A stretch of DNA of 64,000 bases from positions 62,001 to 126,000 of the forward strand of contig JADNRY010000039.1 of assembly GCA_015501585.1 (NCBI GenBank). Reading direction: 5' to 3'. Under the pieces are notes generated by a model that was not told where the DNA came from, ran no database searches, and was given only the letters and a program-made list of their open reading frames with translations. Made by a program: the position numbers and the translations under genes. Positions within the stretch are counted from its first letter, which is position 1; each line of letters starts with the position of its first letter. This document shows positions 44,496-57,515 of the stretch, in pieces. Source of the stretch: Rhodocollybia butyracea. Its lineage: Eukaryota > Basidiomycota > Agaricomycetes > Agaricales > Omphalotaceae.

Positions 44496-47337
44496 CTAGT
44501 GTTTTGCTAGCTGGTCTTTCATAAACTCTTGGATTGCCGGAAGCCCTTGCATAACAATTCTAACAGGCTGCAGTTCCTCTGCCAATGCACAGGTAAGTAG
44601 AGGAGCATATAAGGAAGCATGTTAATCATACCAATGGGACAAAGTATACCATGCTTCTTGTTATTCTGTATAGCGTCGGGGCGGAACATGTGATGATTTG
44701 CGGGCAGAAGGACACACGAGTTCTGCTTATCATTTTAACGTAAGGCTTCAAAAAATAGCTATGACTGCTTACCTTTGCATACCAGGTTCGAAGCTCATCT
44801 GATTTTTTTGGAGTGACAGGTACCTTAGAATATCCCACTACTTGAACGATACCCTTCACACTCTTGGTTACCGAATTAACTAAATGAAAGCAGGTTAAAG
44901 ACGTTAGCAGTTATGATTGGGAAACTTAGTTACATCTTGCGTCAATAAGGTCCATTAATGGTTGGCAACCCGGCCCATGCCCTATGAAAACGATCCTCTG
45001 CGCACCGGAGAGTCTAGGGTGGTTCAGAAAAAATTATTATCTTGCAGTCTGGATCAAGCCCTTACTGAATAAAGTTATCCCACAGATACAGCAGCAAAGC
45101 TGCTGCTTCATCGTATCGTCCCGCGTTCTTTCTGTTCGCTGAACGCTGGAAAGACTATTTAGGTATCATAAGAACTTAAATTTGGGTCACCTACTCTGAT
45201 AGTTGAACTGGAAGTGGAAGAGAACGGCTTGGGGTATAAGTTGACGTCAATTAGGGCATAGCCTTCTCCGGTAATCCATCTCATCAACTCTTTGGTGAAA
45301 TCAATCTGCAAAGTATTTATGAGAAAAGTAGAGTGAGCGCAAAATACTTACTAGGTAAGAACGCTCCAAGCTCAGGTCACAGGTCATTGCAGACTCAAGC
45401 TCCATTCGCAGGTTACCACTAAAACACCCACACTCAAATCATAGTCAATTTAGTTTGCATAATTGGAGCTTACAATTCATGGGCGAGGACAACAAGTGTC
45501 TTGTTCTCAAACAAGTCCTGCCTATGGAAAACCTGAATGAGATAAAGTACTGGAGAACTCCATTCTACTTACGTGCACAAGACATTACCAGTGAAAGAGT
45601 CCTGAAGTAGACCACCAAGTAATGGTACTTGCATCATTCTGTAATTGGTGTGCAAATAGTGGGCACGGTGGGCTTGTAATATCTCTGAAGCGAGATGAGT
45701 CTCGAAAGTAAGGTATTGACCGAAGGTTTTGGACTTACCAGGTATAGAGAAGGTTAGTGGCTCAACGTCTGAAGCCAAGGTTTTAAAAAAATCGACAGGG
45801 ATGATTGAGATGATGTACCTTCTCTGGGTTCACAACTTTTGGTGTCGATGCTCTTCCAGTATTTGCTCTGCTCCTTAGCTACAAGATAGACTGTTTCTGT
45901 TGCTACTTCGGACGCATGCATCGGTGGTAACTGTTCTGGGGCCTCTCCCAAGATGACTTTTGTAACTGCCAATGCCGAATGCATCGTGGCATCCAGATTA
46001 TATCCGCCCTAAGGGACAAAAATGTCATGTCGTGTCTGAGAAGAAAAATCCACGAACCTCTAGAGCAACAACTAGGCGTCCACCCGCAAGCCCGGAGAGC
46101 ATATGTGTCATATGCGCATAACCTGCGGGAGAAACCTTGCATTCCCCTAGTTCATCGCCGAGCGCCGCATCAAAACCAGCCGAGACTACGAATGGAGGTA
46201 GGCGTTAGTAAGTTCAATGGTCTAAGATCCCTCCTTACTAATGACTAGTTCAGGAGCGAACTCCATGGCTATTGGCATTACGACTCTTTGGAAAGCATGA
46301 ATGTAGTCGGGATCCCCCATTCCTTTCTCAGGCCAGGGTATATTTACAGAGCTAGTATCGGTCAGAATCTGACGACAAATGACAACGAAACCCAAACTTA
46401 CAAACCCAGTCCACTACCCTCACCACAAGAAGCCATTCCACCGAATTCACCACAGGGATAAAAACTACCTCCATCGTATCGATGAAGTGAGATATAAAGA
46501 ACGGAAGGATCGTCATTAAATGCTCTCTGAGTCCCATTACCTACATAAGGCTCATGAGGATCGCGTAGACATGGAAGCATATACACATACCATGGTGAAC
46601 ATCCCTGCACACGAAGTGAGCGTCAATATGAAAAGAGCGTATAGCGAACACGGACCAGTCCAAGATTAAGATTCGCTTAATCGGGGTCATTTGCTGCACA
46701 ACTCTAGCAGCTACGGCAACGTTGTTAAAGAAACAAAATCCCATGGATTGATCAGGTTCTGCGTGGTGGCCTGGAGGTCGACAGATCGCGAAAACTTTTC
46801 TTAGCCGTCCACGAGCGACAGCAAGGCATGCCTCAATAACACCACCACAGCTAAGCCTGGCAGCTCTAGTTGTACCCGGCATCACGTAGAGCGATAATTG
46901 CTCATAGTAAGCTTCAGAGTCGACAACTTGTTGTTCGGTCATGTCTAAACGGCCGATTTCATGTCATCAAGAAGGTTTGTTATATAAAGCCCAGTGATGG
47001 CACCCTTAAACTCACATTGAAAAGTCTCAATCAGGTCCCAAGTAGTTTGGCTATGGACTAGAAGAGCTTCTGCTTTCGTGACAGGACGTATGGGTAGCCA
47101 TTGCATTTTGAGGTTTAGTTTTGCATTAACGATAGCTTGCCATATGCGGGTTATACGTTCCGGGGCCTCTTGATGACCAGCAGGATTAAAATGAGAGGTC
47201 ATTTCGGAAGAGTAGACATAGCCAACAGTCAAATCGCCAGGTGGTTGAAAGGGAACAGAGGTCGACCGCGGAAGATGCTTGGAAGATGAAGGACCGGGGC
47301 CCGGGGTATCAACATCCATTTCTTGATCATCAACCAT
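44496..47337 (-). CDS. HDA1: Class II histone deacetylase, HDA1-type, with Arb2 domain
   Basis: The ATG at 47337 gives [20 protein letters not shown], a short disordered start. The deacetylase domain reads [57 protein letters not shown] joined across an intron to DVHHG, then [36 protein letters not shown] and VVALEGGYNL. The His-His pair, zinc-binding Asp/His and final Gly-Gly-Tyr are all present, so it should be active. The C-terminal part ([45 protein letters not shown]) is the Arb2 domain of HDA1/Clr3 proteins, and the last exon ends [13 protein letters not shown] with a TAG at 44496. These enzymes repress chromatin in the nucleus with HDA2/3- or SHREC-type partners. About ten introns. Confidence 0.92.
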
Positions 47338-47844
47338 ATATGTAGGATCCCGGCCGGGTACTTGATATGCAGGACTGTAGTACTAGTAAGAAGAAAAGAC
47401 GCGAAATTAGCACGTGCTGATATATCAATCGCGTTTGTGCTTTTCACACGGTACAAAGCGCGCGTGTAGAGATTTTGGTACATATGTCAATGGCGAAATA
47501 GCCATGAGCGGACTACATACAGATACATATTTACATGCAATAAAAAGTGCAGTTTTTTTAGCTTCTGTAGTAATAATTATCTAGTTAAATAAACAAACCA
47601 AGCAACAGTGATGAGTATAGTGGATATTAGTTATACGAATTCAATAGTAGCAAAAAAAGAGTACAAAAGCATTGTGAAATCCAAGCATATGACAGTGGGG
47701 GTGCTGCGATAAAAGCAAAACAAGTTAGATGAACAGGCTAAAGAGCTTGTGGCGACTCCAAGTCAGCTTTAAAGAACGACAGTATAGGCATAAAACTCAC
47801 ATGAACTAAAAACACCCGACACAACGAGGGGTGTCACCCAAAGG
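47338..47844. other. Spacer between HDA1-like and Sec7-like genes
   Basis: About 500 bp. AT-rich near 47520-47600. Upstream region of the deacetylase and 3' flank of the Sec7 gene. No gene. Confidence 0.4.
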
Positions 47845-50800
47845 CTATGAAAAAGGACCCAAGCCATGCGCTGGTGCACCAACTTGTAGATACGATAGCA
47901 CTAGGGCTATAGAGCTATTCTGGAGACATTGAATCTCCAAATCACGGCCAGTCCAAACAGGTGTATCAGGCTGTGTGTTGGTCGGCACAGGCTCTCCATC
48001 AGATGAACCTCTACTGTGAAGCCCATTTGTACCACCAATGTCGAGCTCATTCTTCCCAGCCTTGGAATGGAAATAAACCTGGCTTCGAGATTTCGATCTC
48101 ACATGCGCGGATCCCAGACGAAGACCACGGGTACCGCTGTGAGGTGACGGAGAGTAAGGTCCACCATCACTGAACACCGAAGCAGTGGCGGAAGCCTCCT
48201 TGCCAATCAGGGTTTCTTGCAAAACTTTGAATGCAACGAGTTCTGCAGCATGGTAAAATCGAGATGAAGAAGTTGATGAAGACATCGAATTCCCGGAGGA
48301 TGCCGTGGTGTCGTCAACATGCTTTTTCAACGAGACGGTCCACTGATGCCGAATTAGAGGGTCGTCAACACTGAACATGTATCTCCGCTTTACACCGACA
48401 TGATTGAGGAACGCAACCTGGAAGGTATTCCGCATAAACGCACGTTCAATGTTTACATTGTGGCCGAGAGGGACCCCCGAATACCTGAGTGCGTTTGGGC
48501 CTGATCGACGAATAATTATCGTCTTGGAGCCCAAGGAAGTACCCATCACTCGGAAAGAAGCTTCTGAAGACCGGTGGAACTTTAAGACTGGAGGGTCGAA
48601 TACGAGATCTTGACCATAAAGATGTATCGACAGATGGGGATCTGTTTGTGGTAGTCGGATGATAATGGGGTCAGACTGGACTTTGTAAGTGATACGGGTG
48701 GGAAGCGGACGTTTAATCGTGATAAGAATATCAGGGGTATCGGAGATGGCCCTTGCTTGTGAAAGTCGTTCTTCGCGGATGGATTCGTAGATATCTTCCA
48801 ATAATGAGTCAAACACCAGACACCGCGCATCATATCTCCGGAACGCATTGACAAAGTCTCGCGCAGGGACGTTCTGTCTAGGAGGACCGGTCAGACCAGG
48901 TGAATCAGCAATGCCCCCATGCAAAAGTTCATTCAGCTGAATGATAGCACGAACAAGGCGTATAGCAAGATCCTTGTCATAGTCAACGAATCTTGCATTT
49001 GACTCATACCACCGACTCGCGAACGCATCCAGCAAGTACTCGAGAGCACTATGATGGTTCACTGGACGGGAAGGAATACGCAGTGACAGCAAGAACACCC
49101 GAAGCGCCAAATCCACTCTAAGACTCTGAAATCCAAAGCTATCCACATAGCTCTTCAGAACAACCTTGGATGTCCGTTGAGAAAGATATTGTCCAAGCGT
49201 TGCTCGATCTAATTCTGACGTCCTGAAAAGCAGTTGCCCAAGGAACATTGGATCATCTGTCAACCCAGACTTTATGAAGAACGACGAGATGGCATGATCT
49301 GGATCTTTGCTAAACTGGTGAATGAAAGATCGCAGTAGGGGGCTGCGATTAGGCAGACCAATGGTGGAATTCCTATTCACTGTAGCTTCAGCTCGATCAG
49401 CGTTGAAACGAATGTTTTGCAGCGACACAACATTTTTCACGGTGAATGTTCTTTCCGGAGTGGGTAAATCGACGCCCTCGTTCTCACCTTCCGTGACCGG
49501 CTTGGCAATGACGAGGATATCACTGAATAGGAACAGGAAACGGTCTTTAACGGTGTTGGAGTTAACCACTTGGAGAACAGGGGAGGAGAGGATTAATTTG
49601 CGTCGATGACTCTCGAGGACTGCTGCCCACATGGGGCTGCGTGAGCCGCGAGCAAGATTTTCCTCTAGCCGCTCGAGGACGATGGATCCTTGTACTCCGC
49701 GTGAGGTAGCACCGGCAGAGTAATTGGACGACAGACTTGATGAAGAGGCAGAAGTGGAGGGTGCGGGATAATCGCTCAGAGACGACGAGGGATCGGGAGT
49801 GGTGGAAGAGAGTGGATCGGGAGGAGAAGAACTTTGCTCGTGAGGCGGAAACGCTACATGCTCGTCCGATGCAGGGGAGGTTAGAGTTCGTTGGGCCTTT
49901 GGCGTCTTCTCGACGTCGCTACGACTAACAGGGGACATCATTCTGGGTGGTGTAGTGACTGGAGTTGAGTTATATTCAGGAAGAGGTCTTGCGGTCAGAG
50001 TACCCGTTTCAGTGCTACCGAGCTCTTCCCAATCCGATACCAACTCTGAGTCCTTCTTTATCCGCAACAGATCAGACAGCGAAGGCTTCTTCAATCCATT
50101 TTCATTGGGTGACGTCGGTAATGAAGGTGAAGAGCCCTGAGAAGACGAAGAGAATATCTTCTTGTTCTTACTCATCCATTGCTTCACAGCTGGAAGGTTC
50201 ATAGGTAGCTTCATAGAATTAGAGGTGTTGGTCGGCGTTGAGGAAGCGGGAATGATGTCAAAGTACTCGGGAAAGGTAGGAGAGGAAGACGTGTCAGAAG
50301 ACAATGGTGGCGACATCAAGTATTTCCCAGCCATATTTGGATCAGAAGCTTGCTGTACCAATGTGCGGTCCTCGTACTGGTTTCGTGAAGGAGACCTCGC
50401 ATCTTCACCGACGCTGAAAACTGCGTTGATATCTGGTGTCGATGCGGCCGAGTTCAGGCCTTTGACACGATTCCGTTCCTCTTCTAGCTTGTGTATCCCG
50501 GGGAATGGGAAGAGCTTGGCATTCTGGTACCGTGCAAATGTATCGGGCGTGGCGGGGGGAACAGGTGAGACGCGGGATATCGACTGGGGTGCCAATGAAA
50601 GAGCTGATGTGGATGGCGATAAGACTGGTGTAGATGTCTGTTGGGAAGCAAAGACAAGATCACCTCTGGGGCTGTTGATACTCGCACCACTCTCCCTACT
50701 GACGCTCGAGTCAGTATGGTCTCGTCGTTCTCGAGTTACAATACTATTGCTCCTGGATCGGCGACCGGTGACAGAGTTGGACCGCGTAAAGGTGCTTTTC

Positions 50801-52773
50801 ACCTTTTCCCAAGCACTGGTCGAGGCCGAATCCCCACTGCGTTTGGACGATGAAGAGTCGTTGACGACTGGTCGATCATCCAAGTCCCCAAATTCTGCGC
50901 TCAAAGGCGACAGTTCGCCCTGCATCCGAGAGCTCACCGATAACCGGGTAGGATATTGCGGAGACAAGGACCCATCACTCTCGAGAGGGATAAATGGAGA
51001 AAGAGCAGCAACAGACAATGGCGATGGAGGAGCATACGATGGAGTGACTTCTGGTTCGGATTCGATGATAACGTTCTGGGATCCAGAGGAGACGCGAGGA
51101 GATTCGTCATAGGCTTCCTCATTGGAAGATCTTCTTGAAGAAGGTCGTGGATGATAGGGAACTTCGTCTTCGTCCCCGTAATCAACGTCTTCATCATCTT
51201 CATCATCATCGTCGGGAACTGACCTCCGTACAGGCACTAGGTCATGAGGTCAACGCGTTATACTTTTCTCATGACGGAATTACATACCTGGGGAAGCTAT
51301 CCAACTAATTTCACGCTCGGGCTCGTACGAATTATATGGATCCCTAGAAGTATCGGTATTGTACACCACTTCTTCTTCATCGTCATCCTGAGAAGTCTTT
51401 TCCTTTAGAGGTGGACTAAATGGACTGTTTGGGAAAACATCGTTCCTGGACGCCTCTCTGTGGTTCAAGAACATTGGGACACCAACTCCTGTTGCGAAAT
51501 CCATTATCTCCGACGGAGACGTGGGAGCATTCTGTAGTCGCAGATTTGCGGGAGTAGTGGGCAAGGGAGGATAACGCGAGACTTCCTCGTAGTCTTCTTC
51601 AACAACAACGCTTCTCCGACGTGGCCGTTCATCGCTAAAGATCAGCGGCGGTTGTGGGGATTCTGGTTTTGAGAGCATAGGGCTCAGTGCCCTCGGACTG
51701 AGCATTTGGCTTGGAGTAGCCGAACGAGCCCGAAGTTCGGCAAATAGATCAAGAGCAGGAGGCAGAGGCGTAGGAGGCACAATGGGTGTATTGGGCGAAG
51801 TTGAAGTGAATTCCGAGTCGGATATACCTGTATTAGCACTCGATGAGCCTCTCCGCGACCTCCGCCGCCGTCTCTTAGGTGTAGGAGACGGAGATGGTGC
51901 CTGTATATCATCATTACCGCTACCATCGGTATCCTTTGCCGCCCTTGATCTACTTCCCAGTGTATCCATGAGCAATTTGCGTGCAGCATTCCGTTCACCA
52001 CCTGAGACGGTGTTGTTGCGTTTGAATTTACCAGGGCTGAAAGCTGGAGACGGTGAAAGAGATGGGTCGTAACTTTCTGTGCCGCCAGTCAGTTTGTGCA
52101 TTGCAAGCATGCGCCCAGCACTGTTTGAGCGAAATAGACCTTTCTGTAGTGCTTCCAAGGATGGTAAGGGGGTTGGAGGCGAAGTTCCAGGATACTGAAA
52201 ATCCTGTGAATTTGGGGTTGGAGATCTGAGTAAAGGCGAGCGCTGTAGAAATGAAGGGACAGGAGATAAAAGGGGAGGGATGGTGGGCTTTGAAGCTTCA
52301 TCTTGTGAAGAGTCGCCGCCGGGAATAAGCGGGCTAGGAGTGCCAGTTGCCCGATTTTTTCCTTTCATATCCCTTGAGCCTCTGGAGCGAGAACGTGATC
52401 TAGACCGACGTTTCCGGGTTGGAACTGGCGCGGCTTCATTTTCCGACTCTTTTTCTTCCGGTGGCGGAGTATCTACATCTGGTTCTTCTGGATTAGTTCC
52501 CTTTTCTCCTTCGCTAACTGCTTCATTATGCATTGGCGGTCGGCGGCCATCTTTAAGTCGTGGCAAGGACGCTGCGCGTTTTAACTTTGCCACAGCTAGC
52601 ATTCGCTGTTCTCGCTGATCAGAGGGCGAAGGTAGCTCATGCTCCATAGGCGCAATCAACTCTGGAACATCGTCAGATAAGTCATACGAGTTTATCAAAG
52701 CAAAAATACACACTGAAAGCACTCTGATCACTAGAAACCCAATAACTGTACGCGATTTGAGGGGAGAAAACAA
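47845..52773 (-). CDS. Very large Sec7/PH-domain protein (ARF-GEF-like, catalytic motif degenerate)
   Basis: Two long frames (52773-51280 and 51237-47845) join across an intron at about 51289-51238 (GTATGTAA to GACCTAG), giving about 1,620 residues. The first half is disordered, Ser/Pro/Arg-rich (KRRSRSRSRSRGSRD). In exon 2 a PH-like segment (about residues 530-620: HRRKLILSSPVLQVVN, RFLFLFSDILVIAKPV) precedes a Sec7-like helical domain (about 655-775: DDPMFLGQLLFRTSELDRAT, ALRVFLLSLRIPSRPVNHHS, LLDAFASRWYESNARF, RAIIQLNELLHGG). A PH domain follows (about 865-970, ending HQWTVSLKKHV). Sec7 domains activate ARF GTPases at membranes. Here the FRLPGEAQ loop that carries the catalytic Glu reads LRIPSRPVNHHS. 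The N-terminal stretch VIGFLVIRVLSVCIFALI may be an unspliced intron rather than a membrane helix. Confidence 0.82.
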
Positions 52774-55700
52774 GCAACTGGTTTACCGTCAAGAGAGATC
52801 GTTAAATGAAAAATCTTCACCACCACGTGCACGGGGTCTTTTGGCTACGACGCCACATGTGCCTTGTACTTACATAGTATTAAACTTTCGCAGAATATCC
52901 ACCAATACAGTCGTCTTACACAGCTAGAACCAAAAGGGATGCACATGCGAAAACACGGCTTACAGACGGCCTCATGTTGTAAAGTTTCTCAAAAGTTACT
53001 ATCAGACCTCCCTCATAGCCCAAAACCTTTTATGGCAACAGAGATGAGGTTGTTTATTAACTGGTTTGTGTTGCGAGGTGATTGACATTCTGCTTGACCA
53101 TGTTATGAATCAAGTTTACAAACTTATTCGCTACAGTACACAGCCTCAAAGTACATAGCTCATCTGGAAACAGAAAGCATTTACTTACCACTCCGAGTTG
53201 ACTCAGGGAATTTCAGGGAATCTCGCCTTCGAGGTTCACGCTTTCAAGTCTTCGATATTTCCAGGAATGAAAGCTTAATGGAATCTGTTGCGTTCTAAGC
53301 CCATTATTGTCAAGTTTTCAATACCGAATTTGTTGTCTAAAAACAAAAATAACCTAAAAGCGGGCACTGCGGGGCTAAGTTCCTGCACTGCAGATGTTGG
53401 TCGACTCACCCATTCATTTGTGCTAGCAGAACGAACAGGCTTCTTCTCTCAACAGTGTCAGTAAGACTCTTCCTTTTTTTTATGGAACATTTGCCTCAGT
53501 CACGCCTTCGATTGGCATCTTCAGGCGGACTAACGTTCTCGTTTTCCTTTGGCCTGAAGCTTTCAAGTTTCCGAGATCCGAACGTTCACCTACACACGCC
53601 CTCACCTGACAGAAAATCTACAAGCAAGAAATTCAATTGGCTGAGATGGCTCTGGTCGACAGCGGCGCCCACGATGCTAAATCATTGATGTCTTTTGGAG
53701 GTTGTGAAGGAAAAGGGGGGTGAGCATCCTTGAGCAATGTCGGTATGTGCTGCCTTTACCTACCACATACTTGGCTCACATCATTGCTTCGACTTCTTTA
53801 TTTTTTATAGACTTGAATATTGCTTCTGGCCGAGACACAGATATTTTCATCATCAGGCGCACTCTGGAGTTTGACTCGTGGATGTACGACCATGTTCGCG
53901 TCGAGGCACTTTTTTCTGGAGACCGCCGCCACAATATATCATATCATATCATATCGAGGCTACTATGAGGCAAGAAGCATTCTGGGAAACTTCGAAACTA
54001 CAATTTGGTAAGTTTTAAAGCCCAAACCATACGTGAAGACTTGTGTTTCTCGCGCGAGTACCGTATCGACTCATCGAAATATAGATATGGATCCGGATTA
54101 TCTGGTGCGAAGCCGAAAGTGGACCCATAGACTTATCATGAAGGCAACGGCCGGTACGCTAGCGAAAGTCCGATGTATACAGGGATGATATAACAAGGCC
54201 AAATACCACTTCAGCTACTAGCTTATGAATACTTGCATCTCAATGCAAAGAGTGTCAGGGAAAAACCAAATCCACATGCACTGTGGCATAAATAAGTACG
54301 TTGAGCGTAAGGCCGCGTGTACCAGTCACTTTTTTGTGTTGATGAGCATCTGACTTTTTGCAGACCATTCTCTCACTGTTCCCCCATGTCGTCTCGACTT
54401 ATCGTACAAGCTCTTCGATCCCGGTCAAACGCTATCCCTTTGGACGTTCGGAAGCGGAAAGCCGTATACTCTCCTCTAATGCTCAACTCCTAGGATCCCC
54501 TCGCCTCCAAGTTACGAATGGAGAAGCGCCTGTCTGTAATCACAGTCTAAAATCTGTCTTCTCGAAATGGTGTACCATATGCGCACATCTGCACACAAAG
54601 ATCCGACTTTCGTGTGCTCGAGTTCAGCGTCAGCGTCGACATTTGGTACCTCCCTGGCTCACCTCCTGTTCCAACTTATCAGACCAGACTTGGACATGTG
54701 AATTTATTAGCAACCAATGTGTGCGACTGATACATCATACGGGATCTGAAAGATTACAAGGAGATATATCGATAGGATGTTGGCTCAGTTGAGGAAAGGA
54801 ATCCCTTGTTGATGTTTGAGTTATTACGAAAGGTGAGCTAGTACACTTTTAAACAAAGTCGGTTTGCACCTTTACTATGTACGTATCCATTCTAATCAGC
54901 TTATACAGACTTGAAGACTGCGTGGAGAGGTATCTCTTTTCAATACCCAGCGCTCTCCATTTTGACTCGTGGGTGTACGATGATGCACACTCCTTTCTGT
55001 CTTTGTACGCCGCACGATATCGAGTACATGAGGCAAGAAGCTTTGGATGAACTCTCCCAGATCGAAATTAGGTTCAAGAGGCAATGAAGAGTTGTGTTTA
55101 CGGGTGGGGGATGTTGAGGTGTGTATTACTCACCTTTTTGGCTAGTGATCTCGAGTTTACGATGACTTTGAAAAAGACTTACTTTCAGTGCTGTCCTCTC
55201 AATTGTCAAGAACGTCAGAATGTCTCGATCTTCCGATTGGTGATGCTAGAACCATTCGGGTTTGTAGAGGCAGACAAACCGTGTGAACTCCTCGCTGCTT
55301 AATTACTCGGCTTAATTACCTGAGGTCTTCTGGAGAAGTGCCAGTGTGGGCAGAAATCTAAGCTCGCCGCCCGCCTAATGATACGATGGTGTCCTGGCAC
55401 GTCAGTAAGTATCCGCGATTCATTGCACATGTGAGGCCTGCACAGAGCAGTTTGACACTGGTAGGGTTGTGGATGGGAGTCCGTACATCGGTATAGTCTT
55501 TTCTAAATTGTATTCACTACGTGCAGCCTGTACGATCTTTCTATCGCTTTGAAAGCTGAAACCGCCTCATGCGTTGTTTGAGGCCCAAACGCTGCCCACT
55601 AGCCAATCACAGCAGCTCTCCCAAGGAAGTTTAGACGTTTATGGTAACGTTGAGATGAGGCTGCGCTACCCCACTCAGCTTGCTTCACTTAACCAGAATG

Positions 55701-55904
55701 TACACCATTGACTCGGATCAACATCGAACAAACACATTCGCAAAATGAGGCGCTTCAGATAGGTGGTACTTGCAGGTGTCTTGACATGCTGCTGCAACGT
55801 GGCGGATATCATACAATACCTCACTGCTTTTAGCAGTTCACCCCAATATCCATCCATCGCCTCCCTCCCCAGCTCTTTATCTATATTTTGCATTTGCACT
55901 GGCA
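52774..55904. other. Gene-poor interval with a duplicated fragment
   Basis: About 3.1 kb. Its left end holds the promoter of the Sec7 gene. A 144-codon plus-strand frame (54358-54792) is not supported by a motif. Two short related segments about 1.1 kb apart (near 53870 and 54961) are described separately. An (ATATC)n microsatellite lies at about 53937-53956. Confidence 0.45.
53870..55085 (+). repeat. Two related fragments about 1.09 kb apart, possibly decayed gene ends
   Basis: TTTGACTCGTGGATGTACGA (53870) recurs as TTTGACTCGTGGGTGTACGA (54961), and ATGAGGCAAGAAGC occurs near 53965 and 55028. In the second copy the plus strand after the shared phrase reads YMRQEALDELSQIEIRFKRQ and then a TGA at 55085, which looks like the last exon of a gene. 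I could not find its other exons. Old tandem duplication of a small gene with loss of the first copy is one explanation. Confidence 0.4.
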
Positions 55905-56865
55905 ATGAAGGACGGACGACAACCGCATGAGACTCCCACGTCTCAACGAAAGTCGCATCCCTTCTTCCGGCGGCATACAGAACCGCCAAAGCCTCACTCG
56001 TCTTCTCTTCCACGCCGGCCGGTTCCGCCTACAACTCCTCCTCCACCAGTCAACCCTGCAACGGCTGGCCCATGGCAGCATATGGCTGATACCTACGCCT
56101 GGGTTGTCGAACAAGAGTTCGTCCAAGTCGACAGAAAGAATCGAACAACGGAACAGTGGATTTTCGAGCAAAAAGTCCGTTTTCCGGACACACAGGAGAG
56201 ACGAGATATCGAAGAACGGGTTCGGCGGAGAATGTGGGAAGAAGCGGTGAACAACTTTGACGTCGAGGCTGAGAAGTGGATGAGGCATGAGGAGGAGCTA
56301 CGACGTATGGCTGTCGAACGGGAGAGACAAAAAGCGAAAGCTTTACAGGAGGAACTGCGGCGGTACGAGGCGCGTATACGGGAGAGGCGCCGAGGGGAAG
56401 AGGAAATTCGATACCGAGCTCAGCACGCAGCTGCGATTAGAGAGCGTGAACATCAGGAGCGGGTAAAGGGGATAGTGGAAGGATGGGAAAGATATGAGAA
56501 ACAATGGGCTTCTCTTACTGCATCCTCGGAACCACTTGGTTTTACCGATATTCCTTGGCCTTTGCGGACAGCGCCGAAAACGCCTGAGGATATTACCCCT
56601 ACGGGGGTTTCGGCATTCCTTTTATCGCCGTTACATTCTCAGAACCTATCACGGAAGGAGAGGATACGAGCTGCACAGTTACGATTTCATCCTGACCGCG
56701 CGTTGCCGCGATTGATGAGGAGAGTGAAGGAGGAGGACAAGGAACTTGTCTCTGATGCAGTTGGAATTGTAGCGAGATATTTAAACGACATGATGGCCCG
56801 CGAGAAGAGGGTGAGTCTCAGTCTACCGATTTCGACTTGCATACTTACATGGTTTGTAGCAGTAA
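55905..56865 (+). CDS. NFKBIL1-like protein (coiled coil plus J-like C-terminus)
   Basis: The ATG at 55905 starts a basic, Pro-rich N-terminus (RKSHPFFRRHTEPPKPH). A long charged helix or coiled coil follows (about residues 110-200: ERRDIEERVRRRMWEEAVNN, MRHEEELRRMAVERERQKAK). The C-terminal part reads FTDIPWPLRTAPKTPEDITP, LSRKERIRAAQLRFHPDRAL and ELVSDAVGIVARYLNDMMA. The phrase RFHPDR within a short helical J-like domain is the hallmark of NF-kappa-B-inhibitor-like proteins (NFKBIL1), which in other eukaryotes act in the nucleus. An intron at 56815 (GTGAGTCTC to TTTGTAG) joins to CAG TAA, so the protein ends MAREKRQ at 56865. It lacks the ankyrin repeats of animal members, as fungal forms do. 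The assignment is by motif and order only. Confidence 0.7.
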
Positions 56866-57515
56866 CCCTCCAGGAGCCGATAGAACGTGTCAGAGAACAG
56901 GCGGGACCTGTAAATATCTGTAAATTACATATTTAACGCGATTGTAATACCATAAAGCTACTTAAGTACATACCTTGGCAATGGGACATTGGGAGTTCAA
57001 CTTGCTCCGAGTTCGAATCGGACACCTTGGGCGCTTGTGTATCTCCACGTGATACGTGACGTGACATTTGCCACCGTTTCGTGACTGTTGTGGTAAACCG
57101 ATTTTTTCATCTTTGCTCGTTGGGGTGAGTGCATCTCTGTTATATCTTCTGCCATGTGGATTAGTTTTCGGGTTGCCCGCGTTGTGTCGATGTTTTCTCG
57201 AGCAAACAGCGAGAAGGAAAGTTGATGATGGCGAGGATGTTGATAGGATCAACATCAGATTCAAAGGATCAAAAAGAAAGACTGCTCATTTCTGTATGTT
57301 GGCCTGAGTGGCGTTGGCGAGCTGATTTGCAACCAATGGCTTGTTTGGAAGTATTCTGGCATAGTCGAGCGGTCACAGAGAGCTTGGGGCTATACTCGGG
57401 GTAGAACAGGTCGCTGACTTTTTTTTCTTCTTTTTTTCACCTTCAGTCCACAGCGACAGAGTTGGTGAGTGATATCAATTTTTCTCTTGCTTGTGCTGAC
57501 TTTTTCTCCAGCAAT
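56866..57515. other. Intergenic interval and 5' leader of GATA gene
   Basis: About 650 bp. It includes a leader intron just before the GATA start (GTGAGTGATATC to TTTCTCCAG, about 57463-57511). A GTACATACCTTGGCAATGG phrase near 56968 matches the dispersed repeat at 26667 and 27039. A poly-T tract lies at about 57420-57438. Confidence 0.5.

Noticed and set aside
50162..51112. 316-codon plus-strand open frame
   Set aside because: It lies entirely antisense to the Sec7/PH gene, whose own frame has domains and good codon use. The antisense product shows no motif and results from the Ser-rich codon bias of the real gene.
54358..54792. 144-codon plus-strand open frame
   Set aside because: No recognisable motif and no splice partner found. 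Another frame in the same stretch looks equally protein-like, so the call would be arbitrary.
56965..57050. tRNA-like phrase (GTTCGAATC with flanking pairing)
   Set aside because: The presumed T-arm does not pair in the canonical register, and no acceptor stem, D-arm or anticodon arm fits around it.
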